Part shown: positions 9,054-19,151 of the stretch, in pieces | Layout of the letters: every line of letters begins with the position of its first letter | Numbering within the stretch: the stretch's first letter is position 1 | From: Verrucomicrobia bacterium Tous-C9LFEB | GTDB taxonomy: Bacteria > Verrucomicrobiota > Verrucomicrobiia > Methylacidiphilales > UBA1321 | DNA: 64,000 nucleotides | NCBI GenBank assembly: GCA_002304345.1 | Contig: NEUU01000019.1 | Coordinates: forward strand, 16,703-80,702 | Reading direction: 5' to 3' | The notes under the pieces: generated by a model | Databases searched by the model: none | The model's input: the letters and a program-made list of their open reading frames with translations, nothing else | What the model was told of the DNA's origin: nothing | Made by a program: the position numbers and the translations under genes

Positions 9054-11251
9054 GCTTCAGTCCGCTTCTTCCCCTGGATATTTTATTACCGCTTGGGGCG
9101 ATGCTGCTTTTGGCGGGAATTGGTTTAGCCTGGCGCGGAAACAATCGATGCTCGCTCGGCTTGCGACTTTTGGCGGTGGGGGCTCGCGCGCTGGGATTGG
9201 TGGCGCTTCTGCTCATCGCGTTGAATCCAGGTTCCTGGCGGGCGCTGGAAAAGGAACAGCCCTCCGGTTGGGCAATACTTGTAGATCGCAGTTTGAGCAT
9301 GGCTTCGGCGGAAGGAAATCAAACACGTTGGCAGCAAGCGGTATCGATTGCAGAGAAAGCGGTGAAGCAATCCCGGCGGACGGAGCGAGCGAAAGTGTAT
9401 ACCTTTGCGGGAAATCTGGACGAGGAGAACGCAAAGAAAATCGCCGATCAAATCCCCTCGGGTGAGACGACGGATATCGTTCGGTCCGGTCGTTCGCTTT
9501 TGGCTCAATGGCCTGCGACTGGTTTGCATCTCAACGGCATAGTGCTTTTGTCGGATGGGAGGCAGATCGCTCCGGGAAAGGGAATGGATCTGGCACAACT
9601 CGCGCGATCTCAAGGGGTGCCTATTTTCCCTTTGCTCATAGGTAGTGGCAGACAGGTCAAAGATATTTCGGTGGCTCCTGGACGTAGTCAATATTTCGGA
9701 TTTCCCGGTCAGAAAACAAAAATCACGGCGATGGTGCATAACCGGGGCTACAATCGGATTAACCCGAAGGTGGAGTTGCTTGATGGGAAGGATAAAGTTG
9801 TAGCGTCCTCGGAAATACGATTTGAAAATGAACCGACCGGAACGGTCGTGCTCGATTACACGCCCGCTGCGGCGGGATTTCAGAAATTGAAGCTGCGCGT
9901 GACGTCGTTTCCGGAAGAAAGCACGCTTCAGAATAACGAGCGGGAGGTCAGTCTTGTCGTCTTGTCGAACAAGACCAAGATTTTCATCGCGGAGGGCGTC
10001 CCCACATGGGATAGCAAATTCCTTGCGCAGCTATTCCGCAGCCAGCCGCAACTGGACGTAACGGCGGTCTTCCGGCTTTCCGCCGATCACTACTATCGCG
10101 TCTCCAGCGCGGAGGCTTCGATGACGAGTGATGCGGAGGCAATTTTTCCATCGACGACGGCTGAGTTGGAGAAATATGACATCATTGTCTTTGGAAAAGG
10201 TGCGGAATATTTTCTGACGCCGGAGCGGACGGATCTGCTGCGACAGTTCATTCACGATAAAGGAGGCTGTGTTGTTTTTGCTCGAGGAAAACCTTACGAG
10301 GGACGTTTCCCGTTATTGGAGGTGATAGAGCCCGTGGTCTGGGGAGAGGCGATCGATTCGCCGTTTCGGCTGCAACCGACGGAGGTAGGGCAGGAAGCCG
10401 GATTGTTCGACGATGCGCTGAGTCCCGACTCGGAAATCTGGAAGCAGCTTCCCCCAGTCAGCGCGGCGAACCGAATCGAGCAACAGAAATCATTCGCCGA
10501 AGTAATGGTCGATGCGGTGGCTGGCGAAAGTTCCCGGCAGTCGACCTTTCCGGCAGTCATTAGCCGTCGGTATGGCAAGGGGATGGTGCTGGCGGTCAAT
10601 GCCGATGGTCTATGGCAATGGGATTTCTTCTCTGCGGCACGGGATGCGGGTAATATCTATCGCGAGTTTTGGACCCAACTAATGCAGTGGGCAATCACCT
10701 ATTCGGATTTCCTTCCTGGTCAGGATTTTTCGCTCAAGCTCAGCGAAACCACAGTGAAACCGGATACAACGATTCGGGTGCGGGTGGCATCTCGTCAATC
10801 TGGTGCATTGCAGGCGCCCTCACTCCGCTTGTTGCGAGGTGAGACGATGGTGCGGGAGTTGGGACAGCCGCAGCGGATTCCTGATGCGATCGCCTGGGAG
10901 CTATTTTTTAACGGAACGGAAGCCGGTGTTTATCAGGTGGAACTTTACAATCCAAAGGACAAAAAGATTCTGGGACGCGCTCCGTTCGAGGTGGTAGAGC
11001 CGCCGGGCGAGAAAGATAACCTGGAGCCGGATACTGAATTCATGCGGCAGCTCGCGGAGAATTCCGGGGGACGCGTGATCCGTGAAAGCGATCTTCCCGC
11101 ATTGGCTCGGGAACTGGAGCCAGAAAAGAAGTCGCTGGATGAAAGCAACGCACGCTGGACACCCCTGTGGGATAGTGGCTGGCTCTTGATCGCTATTTGT
11201 GCGCTATTTGCAGTGGAGTGGATTATTCGCCGGAGGAACGGACTGCTATGA
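9050..11251 (+). CDS. VWA / glutamine amidotransferase-like membrane protein (operon copy 1)
   Basis: The 733-aa protein has two N-terminal membrane helices (about 8-28 and 40-58). A VWA-like domain has a MIDAS-type D-R-S-L-S near residue 80. A segment around 330-430 resembles the class I glutamine amidotransferase-like fold (open lid with GGCVVFARG) but has no catalytic Cys/His pair that I can assign. A membrane helix lies at about 710-728 next to a basic tail. ATG 9050 overlaps the previous stop (ATGA). The domain order matches the product at 54021, supporting paralogy. Role: probably a membrane scaffold in the MoxR/VWA complex. Enzymatic activity is unlikely from the residues visible. Confidence 0.85.
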   Translation: MSFSPLLPLDILLPLGAMLLLAGIGLAWRGNNRCSLGLRLLAVGARALGLVALLLIALNPGSWRALEKEQPSGWAILVDRSLSMASAEGNQTRWQQAVSIAEKAVKQSRRTERAKVYTFAGNLDEENAKKIADQIPSGETTDIVRSGRSLLAQWPATGLHLNGIVLLSDGRQIAPGKGMDLAQLARSQGVPIFPLLIGSGRQVKDISVAPGRSQYFGFPGQKTKITAMVHNRGYNRINPKVELLDGKDKVVASSEIRFENEPTGTVVLDYTPAAAGFQKLKLRVTSFPEESTLQNNEREVSLVVLSNKTKIFIAEGVPTWDSKFLAQLFRSQPQLDVTAVFRLSADHYYRVSSAEASMTSDAEAIFPSTTAELEKYDIIVFGKGAEYFLTPERTDLLRQFIHDKGGCVVFARGKPYEGRFPLLEVIEPVVWGEAIDSPFRLQPTEVGQEAGLFDDALSPDSEIWKQLPPVSAANRIEQQKSFAEVMVDAVAGESSRQSTFPAVISRRYGKGMVLAVNADGLWQWDFFSAARDAGNIYREFWTQLMQWAITYSDFLPGQDFSLKLSETTVKPDTTIRVRVASRQSGALQAPSLRLLRGETMVRELGQPQRIPDAIAWELFFNGTEAGVYQVELYNPKDKKILGRAPFEVVEPPGEKDNLEPDTEFMRQLAENSGGRVIRESDLPALARELEPEKKSLDESNARWTPLWDSGWLLIAICALFAVEWIIRRRNGLL

Positions 11252-14028
11252 CGGTTCCTGAATCTTTTCGGCAACGGTTGTGGCAATTGCATCAGCAATG
11301 GCGCAAGGGGCTGGTGATCGCTCTGATCTTTCGTTGGCTTACCCTCTGTGCTGCGATTGTCTTGGTATATGGATTTTGCGATTTCTGGCTCGGACTGGAG
11401 GTGTCATGGCGGGTGGGGATTACGGCGCTCATCACTGCGGGGCTGATCGGTGCAGGCTGGCGGTGGTTGTGCGGAGTGAACCGACTGACGCTACACGATA
11501 TGGGGCGCCGCGCGGATGAACTGCTTGGAGCATCCCAAGCGTCCATTCTGAGCGCCTATGAATTGCAATTGGAAGCGGAGAAAAAAAGGGAGCGATCTCC
11601 CTTTACCGACTTCCTGATTGATCGCGCGGTGTCGGAAGCGAGCGCACGGTTGCATACGCTTCCAGCGCGTACCAATTATCCGTCACGCGAAGTTCGACTG
11701 CGTTTGAAAGGGCTATTTATCCTGTTGGGAGTGATCGCCCTGATTGCGGCATGGCAGACGAAGGCGACGACGATTGTTCTCACCCGGATTTTCCAACCCT
11801 TCAATGACCTTGCACCGTACAGCCGTTATCAATTTCGGATAGATCCGAACAATCCTCAGGCACTCTACGGTGGGAGTGCTGATCTGGCTGTGGAGATCAG
11901 CGGTGGGATGGTGAATGGGCCGGTCTGGTTGGTCACGCGTCGTGGCGGGGAGGTGGAGCGTACGCCTTGTTTTCAGGAATCGCCGGTCCGGTTTGCACAA
12001 AAGATCGAGAATGTCACCGAGCCCATTGATTTCCGCTTTGAAACAGAGCGTGCCCGTTCGAATTGGAAGACCCTGTCGGTACGCTTACAGCCGCACATCA
12101 CCTTGGCGCGGGCGACCGTTACGCCTCCTGCCTATACGCGGCGCGTGGCGAAGAACTTTTTCATTGGTCAGGACAATATGACGGTATTGCGTGGATCCGA
12201 GGTGACCCTGTCGGTGACGAGTAACCGACCGCTCGAGCGGGGCCGATTGATTCTGCGGGGGCGCGAAAATAGTTCGGACGAGAGCGTAATTCCCGCAGTC
12301 AAGGCGGGGGAACACACGGTTCGCTTTTCCTGGAAGGCGGAATCGTCGGCGCAGGTGGAGGTGATGGTCAGCGATGTGCAGGGAGTCGAAAGTCCCGAGC
12401 CTCTCAAATTCATCCAGAAGGTGATTCTGGACGAGCCACCCAGTGTGATCATAACCGATCCACCTCCTTTTTCATTGGCAACGCCGGAAACCATTCTGAC
12501 GTGGCGTGGATATGCTGAGGACGACATCGGACTGCAGCGGGCCGAGTTTGTGCGGGCAGTGACCGGATACCGGGAACGTTCGCGACCACTGGAGGGTTGT
12601 GCCCAGCAGAAGCGGGTGGACTTTCAGCAGGAAATTACGTTGGCAACGGTCGGTGCGCAGCCGGGCGATGTCTTGGAATTTTATTTGCAGGCATCCGATA
12701 CGAATCCGACCATGTTGGGTGTTGCGAGTTCGGATACGGTTCGGGTGCAGATTATCTCGATGGAGAAGTACACGGAATTAATCCGCACGCGTACGACCGT
12801 GGAGGAGTTTGCTGCGCGCTATAAACTCGCGAACGAGAAATTCGATACCGCTGCGAAAGCGCTCGAGGATTTGCAGAAAGTGGCGGCGGATCAAAAATCA
12901 ACGCCGGAGGAAGTCGAGAAGAAATTGCAGGAAGCGCGTCAGAAAGTTGGCGAGTCGAAAGCGTTTTTTGAAGCCCTGCAGAAGGATTTCACGGCATTTG
13001 ATGCTGATGGCGGGTTGAAGAAATCGGCTGGAGAGATTTCGGAAGCATTACAAAAAATCTCGCGAAAATTGGATCAAGCCTCGGTCTCCGACCCCAACTT
13101 GTCCGCGACGGCGGCGGAGTTGGCGGCGCAGATGGCAGGTCCGCAAAAGCAACTCCGTGAGGAGACACGCAAGGGCCAGGACATCGAGCGCGTCGCCAAG
13201 CTAATGGAGAGTGCGCAACGGTTGTCCCAACTGGCACGCGGACAGGAGAGTCTTGTGCGCCGTATTGAGCAGCGTGGCGACGAGGGCTGGCAGCAGCCCT
13301 TGGAACCGCTCGCACAGCGTCAGGAACAACTGCGTCAGGAGCTCGAGCAACTGATTGACGACATTGAAAAACAGAGCGGCGATATCCCCGCGGGGGAAGA
13401 GTATCGAGAACTGGGGGAATCGGCCCGAAAGGTCGCGCAACAACTCAAAAATTTAAAGATTACGCAGGATATGGAAAACGGCACGCAGGCCGGAACAAAT
13501 GGAGATCGTGACGGGGCGGATCGACATGGCCGTGGGGCATTGAAAAAATTAAAAGGTCTGCTTGCGAAATGCGAAGGCACAGGCTTCGGTGCACTGGGAA
13601 ATGGCAGGATGACGTTCACTCCAAAGGAAGATATCCGGTCGACGCTGCAGCAAATTTGCAACGGATTGGGACGGCGCTTTGGGAAGAAAGGCGAGACCAG
13701 GGGGAGCGGCGGAACGGGTGGGGGTGGCACGGGCGGTTATGATGACGATGATGGCTATTGGGTGGGAAATATGTCGCCATTGAGCGTGCCGGTATATGGG
13801 CCAATGCGGATTGGCACGCATCCAGCCGAGGATTCAAGCGCCAAGGGGCATCAGGCGCAAGGTGGCGCCGCGGTGGCTCCACTGTTGGACGCCCAATCGA
13901 GTTCTCAGGTGACCCCGACGAACAAGGATAAGCCGCGCGGAGAAACGCTCTCTTCGGAAGATTTGCCGGAAAAATATCGCGATTCCATTTTGCATTACTT
14001 CACCAATGAACCGAAATCCACTCCATGA
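11248..14028 (+). CDS. DUF4175-like membrane protein with coiled coil (operon copy 1)
   Basis: The 926-aa protein has two hydrophobic helices at about 25-65 and a further one at about 155-172. A large beta-rich extracytoplasmic region (about 180-510) follows. The next region, about 515-750, is strongly helical with Gln/Glu/Lys-rich heptads, predicted to be coiled coil. The tail is Gly/Ser/Asp-rich and low in complexity. This layout matches the DUF4175-type proteins found in PVC MoxR operons. The start overlaps the previous stop (ATGA). The protein at 57271 has the same order of segments. Probably structural, spanning the inner membrane and reaching into the periplasm. No catalytic motif seen. 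Confidence 0.78.
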   Translation: MTVPESFRQRLWQLHQQWRKGLVIALIFRWLTLCAAIVLVYGFCDFWLGLEVSWRVGITALITAGLIGAGWRWLCGVNRLTLHDMGRRADELLGASQASILSAYELQLEAEKKRERSPFTDFLIDRAVSEASARLHTLPARTNYPSREVRLRLKGLFILLGVIALIAAWQTKATTIVLTRIFQPFNDLAPYSRYQFRIDPNNPQALYGGSADLAVEISGGMVNGPVWLVTRRGGEVERTPCFQESPVRFAQKIENVTEPIDFRFETERARSNWKTLSVRLQPHITLARATVTPPAYTRRVAKNFFIGQDNMTVLRGSEVTLSVTSNRPLERGRLILRGRENSSDESVIPAVKAGEHTVRFSWKAESSAQVEVMVSDVQGVESPEPLKFIQKVILDEPPSVIITDPPPFSLATPETILTWRGYAEDDIGLQRAEFVRAVTGYRERSRPLEGCAQQKRVDFQQEITLATVGAQPGDVLEFYLQASDTNPTMLGVASSDTVRVQIISMEKYTELIRTRTTVEEFAARYKLANEKFDTAAKALEDLQKVAADQKSTPEEVEKKLQEARQKVGESKAFFEALQKDFTAFDADGGLKKSAGEISEALQKISRKLDQASVSDPNLSATAAELAAQMAGPQKQLREETRKGQDIERVAKLMESAQRLSQLARGQESLVRRIEQRGDEGWQQPLEPLAQRQEQLRQELEQLIDDIEKQSGDIPAGEEYRELGESARKVAQQLKNLKITQDMENGTQAGTNGDRDGADRHGRGALKKLKGLLAKCEGTGFGALGNGRMTFTPKEDIRSTLQQICNGLGRRFGKKGETRGSGGTGGGGTGGYDDDDGYWVGNMSPLSVPVYGPMRIGTHPAEDSSAKGHQAQGGAAVAPLLDAQSSSQVTPTNKDKPRGETLSSEDLPEKYRDSILHYFTNEPKSTP

Positions 14029-14693
14029 ACCAATCCCTGTTATTTCTCCGACTGGCTCTGTTTTTGTGTGTGATCGCCATATTTCCGGCGAGGGCCGAAT
14101 CCAAAAATGGCGTGATCCAATGTGCCAATCTTATTTATGCCGGAACCCAGACTTCACGCTGTTTCAGCGATGAATTTCTGTCCAGCATTCAGAAGAAGAC
14201 ATCAGTTGTTACCGAACGTCGCTTCAAGCCGGTCAAGCTGGGTTCAAACGATCTCTTTCAATTTCCCTTTGTCGTGATGACAGGGGAAAGCAGCTTTCGT
14301 CTCTCCGAGGTGGAGCGCGAAAACATGAAGCGCTATCTTTCCAACGGCGGTTTCCTGCTGGCCTCGGCGGGTTGCTCGAGCAAGGACTGGAATAAGTCTT
14401 TCCGCATGGAAATGAAATCCATTCTTCCGGACGCTCCGCTCAAATCGATTCCATTCGAGCACCCAATTTATCAGACGGTCTATCAGATCAAGAAGTTAAC
14501 GCTTTCTCACGGAGGCACGGAAAAGGCCACGCTCGAGGGGATTGAGATTAATGGTCGAATTGTCGCGGTCTATTCTTCAGAAGGGCTCAATGATACCGCG
14601 CACAACAAGGGCTGTTGCTGCTGTGGGGGAAATGAAGTTCAAAATTCGTTGGAAGTGAATGTCAATATTCTCGCCTATGCGCTCATGCATTAA
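14025..14693 (+). CDS. DUF4159 domain protein with four-cysteine run
   Basis: The 222-aa exported protein has a signal peptide (about residues 1-24, ending ARAES). It carries one DUF4159 domain: an N-terminal part containing FQFPFVVMTGE, the YLSNGGFLLAS strand-turn (about 105-115), the HPIYQTVY segment and the C-terminal VNVNILAYALMH. Four consecutive cysteines occupy residues 197-200 (codons 14613-14624), just where the double-domain paralogue (48046) has GCGWDNH or AGW. The Cys run could bind a metal or be a redox target. It overlaps its neighbours on both sides. Function of DUF4159 is unknown; it is a constant companion of MoxR/VWA operons in PVC bacteria. Confidence 0.85.
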   Translation: MNQSLLFLRLALFLCVIAIFPARAESKNGVIQCANLIYAGTQTSRCFSDEFLSSIQKKTSVVTERRFKPVKLGSNDLFQFPFVVMTGESSFRLSEVERENMKRYLSNGGFLLASAGCSSKDWNKSFRMEMKSILPDAPLKSIPFEHPIYQTVYQIKKLTLSHGGTEKATLEGIEINGRIVAVYSSEGLNDTAHNKGCCCCGGNEVQNSLEVNVNILAYALMH

Positions 14694-17600
14694 AATTCTG
14701 CGATTGATCTGGATCGTAATCGCGCTGATCGGAACGATCCCGCATCTAGGCGCCGTGACAAACGGATCTCCTGATCGAAAGGTACTCACGTTGCCGGTCT
14801 GGCAGACGCGTCTCGACGAGGCTCGCGCCTTGGCCCTGCAGAGTCGCAAGCCGATGTTGATCTACTTTCATTCGCCTACATCGGTCTGGTGTGCCGCCTT
14901 TAAATCCGAAATTCTCAACACGACGCGACTACAGCCTTTGCTGGAACAATTTGTCTTGGTGGAAATTGATCCAACGCGGGATACCGCCACCGCGGGCAAG
15001 TACAAGGTGATGGGCACTCCGGCGGTGAGGTTGCTCACGTCATCGGGTGCGGCCATCAATACCTTGGATGGTGCGATGTCTCTGGATGATTTTGAAGCTG
15101 CCTTGCGCCTCGCCCTGAATCCCGAGTCCGCATTCACAGGGGAGCATCAGGATATGGATGCGCTGTTCGATCAACTGCGGCATGGCAATGTCGCCGCGCA
15201 TGTGTGGCCATCGCTGATGATGGCGCTTGGTGATGAGAAAAAGCGTGAGACCGTGCATGAACGTCTGACGGCGTTACAGCCTGTTCCGAGGCAGGAACTG
15301 GTGTCGCTCTTGGAAGATCCCCGGTTGACGGTTCGTCTCGGCGCGATGGAGATACTGGAAGAATTGGCGGATGATTCCTTCCTCTTTAATCCCTGGAAGG
15401 ATGATGGGATGGATGCGAAAGGCGAAGCATTGGATCGGTGGAAGGCGTGGGCTCAAGGTAAGTCTCCGGCGACGATGCTCTCGCGTTCGGTCAAGCTCAC
15501 GCGCGAAGAAGTGGGGGCTTGCGTGCGGGATCTGATTTCGGAGGATCGCGATCGATCTGCGCGGGCCTTGCGGCGATTGAGTTTGAGTGAGCGGGAGAGT
15601 CTGCCTGTGTTGCGCGAGCTGATGGCCAATGACCGGGAGTTGTCCGTGCGCGCCCGTCTTAAGGTTAAGGAATCCATTTATCTTCTCACCTTGCAGGGAC
15701 GCGGTGTTTTAGATGCGGGACAGGTGGCGCATCAATTGGTTTTTGGAAATATGGATAATCGCCTGCAGGCGATTGCAGAACTTGCCAAGGCGCGCGCGGC
15801 TGCAGTGCCGATTCTGATGGAGTTTCTTTTGGATCGAGAGCCGGTCGTTCGTGAGACGGCTTTGGATACGTGTTTTATCGCAGATCCGAGCCGGGCGGTT
15901 TCCTTTCTGGAGAAAAGCTTGCCGCAGGAGAAGGATACGAACGTCTTGCTGTCAGCCAGTCGCGGGCTCGGTTCGGTGGATACGCCGCAAAGCATTGCTC
16001 TTTTGCGTTCCATGCTCGCGGATAGCCGGGAGGAAGTGGTATCGGCGGCGCTACGATCGCTCGGCGAGATGAAGGCTTCCAGCGTCGAGCCGGATATACG
16101 GCGTTTATTGGAAGATAGCCGTTGGCGCGTGCGGGTTACTGCCATGGAAGCGGCCATGGCCATTCCTCTGAATTCTCTGGCCAAGGAAATCGCGGCTCAT
16201 GTCACGGACCCAGACGAGTTTGTGCGGATCAGCGCGGTTACAGCTTTGGGGAAGTTGGAGGGGAAGCAGCATACCGAGGTGCTGGATCAGGCGTTCTTCC
16301 GGGATGATGCGCTCAAGCCTGCCGTATTGGATGCTTACGAAGCAATCGACCGACCCGTGCCAGCGACATTTATCAAAGGGCTTGAGAACAAACCGCCGGG
16401 AGTTTTGTTATCGGTGCTGAGCGCGATCAATTCCACGAAGGGCGCGAACGCGCTGATTCCACTCTATCTGGTTAAAAACAAGGACATGGATGTGTCCTGT
16501 GCCGCCATACGTGTGATGGCGAAGCGGGGGATGGAGCAATCGAAATGTGTTGAGGCGTTGACAGCGGTTCTCCGCAACGGTCCGGATGAAAAAAGGCTGG
16601 CGGTCTTTGATAGTCTACGGATTAACGAGGTAAAGCAAAGTCTGCAGGCCGTGAAGCGTGGGCCTTCGTCGGTCCAGAATAAATCCCAATCCGTTTTAAA
16701 CCAATTCATGCAAAGTCTTGGTCCTGACAGTACGGAGACTTCGACAGGCGATGTGAAGGGCGATTTCGCATCAGCGGTGCTGCTCTGCACCGAATCGAAG
16801 ACTTCCTCACTGTTGGCGCAACAGGCCAGTTTGTGCCTGCTCAAAGCAGGCAGCAGCATAGGTCTGGAGAAAATAGGCGATCCGGCAACATTGCCGCTCG
16901 AAGCCCGGCTGGCTCTGGTCGAGTCGCTCGAAGATATGGATTCTGCCAGCGCGCTACTGATCTTCCAGAAGTACAGTCTGGATCCGGCGGAGGAGATTCG
17001 CGTGGGAGCTGTGAAAGGATTTCTCGAACGAAAAAAAATCCCAGTGTCATTGATCATCGGCGCATTGGCCAATTCGGAATCAACTCCGATTACTTCACAG
17101 ATTATCGGCGAATTCAGTCGCGTCACGGAGTCTGAAGTGGAATTTCGAAAGCAAGCGATTGAAGCGTTAAAGTCTGTCAAGAATCCAAAATTGCAAACTC
17201 TCATTCTCACCGGGATTAACAAACCTTCCCCGACCAACACTTCGGTTGCCTTGGATTTCGTCAAAGTGTCGGACCCATACCAAAGGCGGGCGGCGTGGTA
17301 TGCATTTGGCCGCATGGGTCCGGGACAGGTGGCAGAACATGTCGACGAAATTGTTAATGATCCCTCTCCTCTGGTTCGGGAAGTTTTACCGGCCTTGGTG
17401 ACTTATCCGAACTACCGCTGGAAGCGCTATGTGGATAAGGACAATTTCAATCTGGCCTATGATTATGATCGCCGGGCCGAAAAAGTGGAATTGACGCCAG
17501 AGGTATCCGAGGCGCTGGTTAAGCTCACAAGCGACCGTGACGCTCATGTGCGGGTGGCGGCCTTTTTAGCTCTCATATCGAATCGGGCGAAAATCGATGT

Positions 17601-19020
17601 CGAGCAAATGCAACGTGCGATCCAAAACGATCCCGACAGGGAATGGATTGCCAACGCGTTGAGTATTTATTTTGAGCGCAACAAAGACACGGTGCCGGTG
17701 GAGTACGCTTCTCTGCTCGATCTGGCCGAAGCCAAACATCGCGACAGTGACTTCAAGCGCATTCGTGCCCGGTGGAAGCAGGAGGAGACTGGGAGTGCGG
17801 GGACTCAAGTGACGTCCGCGAAGGAGAGTCCTGATACGAATACATCGACGATGGTTTCAGCGGAGCCGATTTCTCCAAAAAACTCTCAACCGACCGCGCC
17901 GGAGCAGGCGATCAAGCTCGTGTTCTTCGAAAGTCCGGGTTGCGCGGAATGTCTCAAAATCGAGAAGATTTTGAAGCGACTGCGCGAAACGGTTCCGGGA
18001 CTTGCCATTGAGACCCAGAACATTCGCTCGGCCCGGGCCATGCGACTGAACGAAACGCTTTCGGAGCAGTTTGGGGTTCCGGCCAATCTGCGTCTTGTCG
18101 CGCCAGCGATCTTTACCGGAGGTGGGTTTCTGATCAAAGGAGATATTACGGAAGAGCGGTTGAGCTATCTGATTGCCGCATCTGCAGAAATACCGGAGAA
18201 ACAATGGTACCATGTCGAAGAAGCGAAGCTGGCGGAGGCGGATCAAGCCATCACCAGCCGGTACAATCAATTCAATGTGGGACTTATCCTGCTCGCGGGA
18301 TTGTTGGATGGAATTAATCCGTGCGCCTTCGCCACGATTATTTTCTTTCTCTCCTATTTGCAGGTGGCTCGTCGAACACCCTCGCAGATTGCTCAAGTGG
18401 GAGTCGCATTTGTGGTGGCCGTATTTCTGACTTACTTCCTGCTCGGCTTGGGGCTTATCGAAGTAGTGGGACGGTTGGTGATCTTCAAGTGGCTGGGTAC
18501 ACTGCTGAATGCGGTGCTCGCGCTCTTCTCTCTATTGGTTGCCGCGCTGAGCTTTCGCGACGGTGTTCTCTGTCTGCGGGGGAAGATGACAGAGATGACA
18601 TTGCAACTACCGGAATTACTAAAATCGCGGATTCATACCGTGGTGCGCACTCAGGTTCGACAGTCTCGCTTCGTGCTCGCCGCTTTTGGCTCCGGGGTTG
18701 TTATTTCGCTCTTGGAGCTTGCCTGCACCGGGCAGGTTTACGCTCCGACCATTCTCTTCATGTTCAAAATCGACCAGGGGCGGACGGGTACGCTGTTTTA
18801 TCTGCTGGCTTATAATCTGGCATTCATTTTGCCGCTGCTGACAATTTTTCTGCTGTCCTACTTCGGAATGCGCAGCGAGGTGTTTGGAAGATTTTTGAAC
18901 CGCCATGCGGCACTCATCAAGTTTGCTACGGCAGCTCTATTTCTCGTCTTATTTCTGCTAATCGCGATGAGTAGCTTGGGCTCCCCCTCACTTGGCCGAT
19001 TTTTTGGATTAGGGCGCTGA
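14680..19020 (+). CDS. Thioredoxin - HEAT repeat - thioredoxin - CcdA/DsbD-type membrane fusion
   Basis: The 1446-aa protein has a signal anchor (about 8-26) and then a thioredoxin-like domain (about 35-150). In that domain only the first Cys of the usual pair is present (WCAAF). Many HEAT-type helical repeats follow (about 190-1000). A second thioredoxin-like domain has CAEC near residue 1089. About 7 membrane helices (about 1200-1446) form a CcdA/ScsB-like electron-transfer domain with both expected cysteines (NPCAF, and ELACTGQVY). Such membrane domains pass electrons from cytoplasmic thioredoxin to periplasmic partners. I chose ATG 14680, which places the anchor at the N-terminus and overlaps the DUF4159 stop. 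Last gene of operon 1. Confidence 0.85.
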   Translation, partial: RSCIKILRLIWIVIALIGTIPHLGAVTNGSPDRKVLTLPVWQTRLDEARALALQSRKPMLIYFHSPTSVWCAAFKSEILNTTRLQPLLEQFVLVEIDPTRDTATAGKYKVMGTPAVRLLTSSGAAINTLDGAMSLDDFEAALRLALNPESAFTGEHQDMDALFDQLRHGNVAAHVWPSLMMALGDEKKRETVHERLTALQPVPRQELVSLLEDPRLTVRLGAMEILEELADDSFLFNPWKDDGMDAKGEALDRWKAWAQGKSPATMLSRSVKLTREEVGACVRDLISEDRDRSARALRRLSLSERESLPVLRELMANDRELSVRARLKVKESIYLLTLQGRGVLDAGQVAHQLVFGNMDNRLQAIAELAKARAAAVPILMEFLLDREPVVRETALDTCFIADPSRAVSFLEKSLPQEKDTNVLLSASRGLGSVDTPQSIALLRSMLADSREEVVSAALRSLGEMKASSVEPDIRRLLEDSRWRVRVTAMEAAMAIPLNSLAKEIAAHVTDPDEFVRISAVTALGKLEGKQHTEVLDQAFFRDDALKPAVLDAYEAIDRPVPATFIKGLENKPPGVLLSVLSAINSTKGANALIPLYLVKNKDMDVSCAAIRVMAKRGMEQSKCVEALTAVLRNGPDEKRLAVFDSLRINEVKQSLQAVKRGPSSVQNKSQSVLNQFMQSLGPDSTETSTGDVKGDFASAVLLCTESKTSSLLAQQASLCLLKAGSSIGLEKIGDPATLPLEARLALVESLEDMDSASALLIFQKYSLDPAEEIRVGAVKGFLERKKIPVSLIIGALANSESTPITSQIIGEFSRVTESEVEFRKQAIEALKSVKNPKLQTLILTGINKPSPTNTSVALDFVKVSDPYQRRAAWYAFGRMGPGQVAEHVDEIVNDPSPLVREVLPALVTYPNYRWKRYVDKDNFNLAYDYDRRAEKVELTPEVSEALVKLTSDRDAHVRVAAFLALISNRAKIDVEQMQRAIQNDPDREWIANALSIYFERNKDTVPVEYASLLDLAEAKHRDSDFKRIRARWKQEETGSAGTQVTSAKESPDTNTSTMVSAEPISPKNSQPTAPEQAIKLVFFESPGCAECLKIEKILKRLRETVPGLAIETQNIRSARAMRLNETLSEQFGVPANLRLVAPAIFTGGGFLIKGDITEERLSYLIAASAEIPEKQWYHVEEAKLAEADQAITSRYNQFNVGLILLAGLLDGINPCAFATIIFFLSYLQVARRTPSQIAQVGVAFVVAVFLTYFLLGLGLIEVVGRLVIFKWLGTLLNAVLALFSLLVAALSFRDGVLCLRGKMTEMTLQLPELLKSRIHTVVRTQVRQSRFVLAAFGSGVVISLLELACTGQVYAPTILFMFKIDQGRTGTLFYLLAYNLAFILPLLTIFLLSYFGMRSEVFGRFLNRHAALIKFATAALFLVLFLLIAMSSLGSPSLGRFFGLGR

Positions 19021-19151
19021 CATCGAGGCCAAAAGAGCCGTCTTGCCAGCTCTTGAGCTTGCGGGAATGATGGGTGGGCGGTTCGAGAATATTCATTCTA
19101 TAAAAAGCCGCTTTGAGTAAAATAACCATTTTCAAAATCGAGCAAAGAGAT

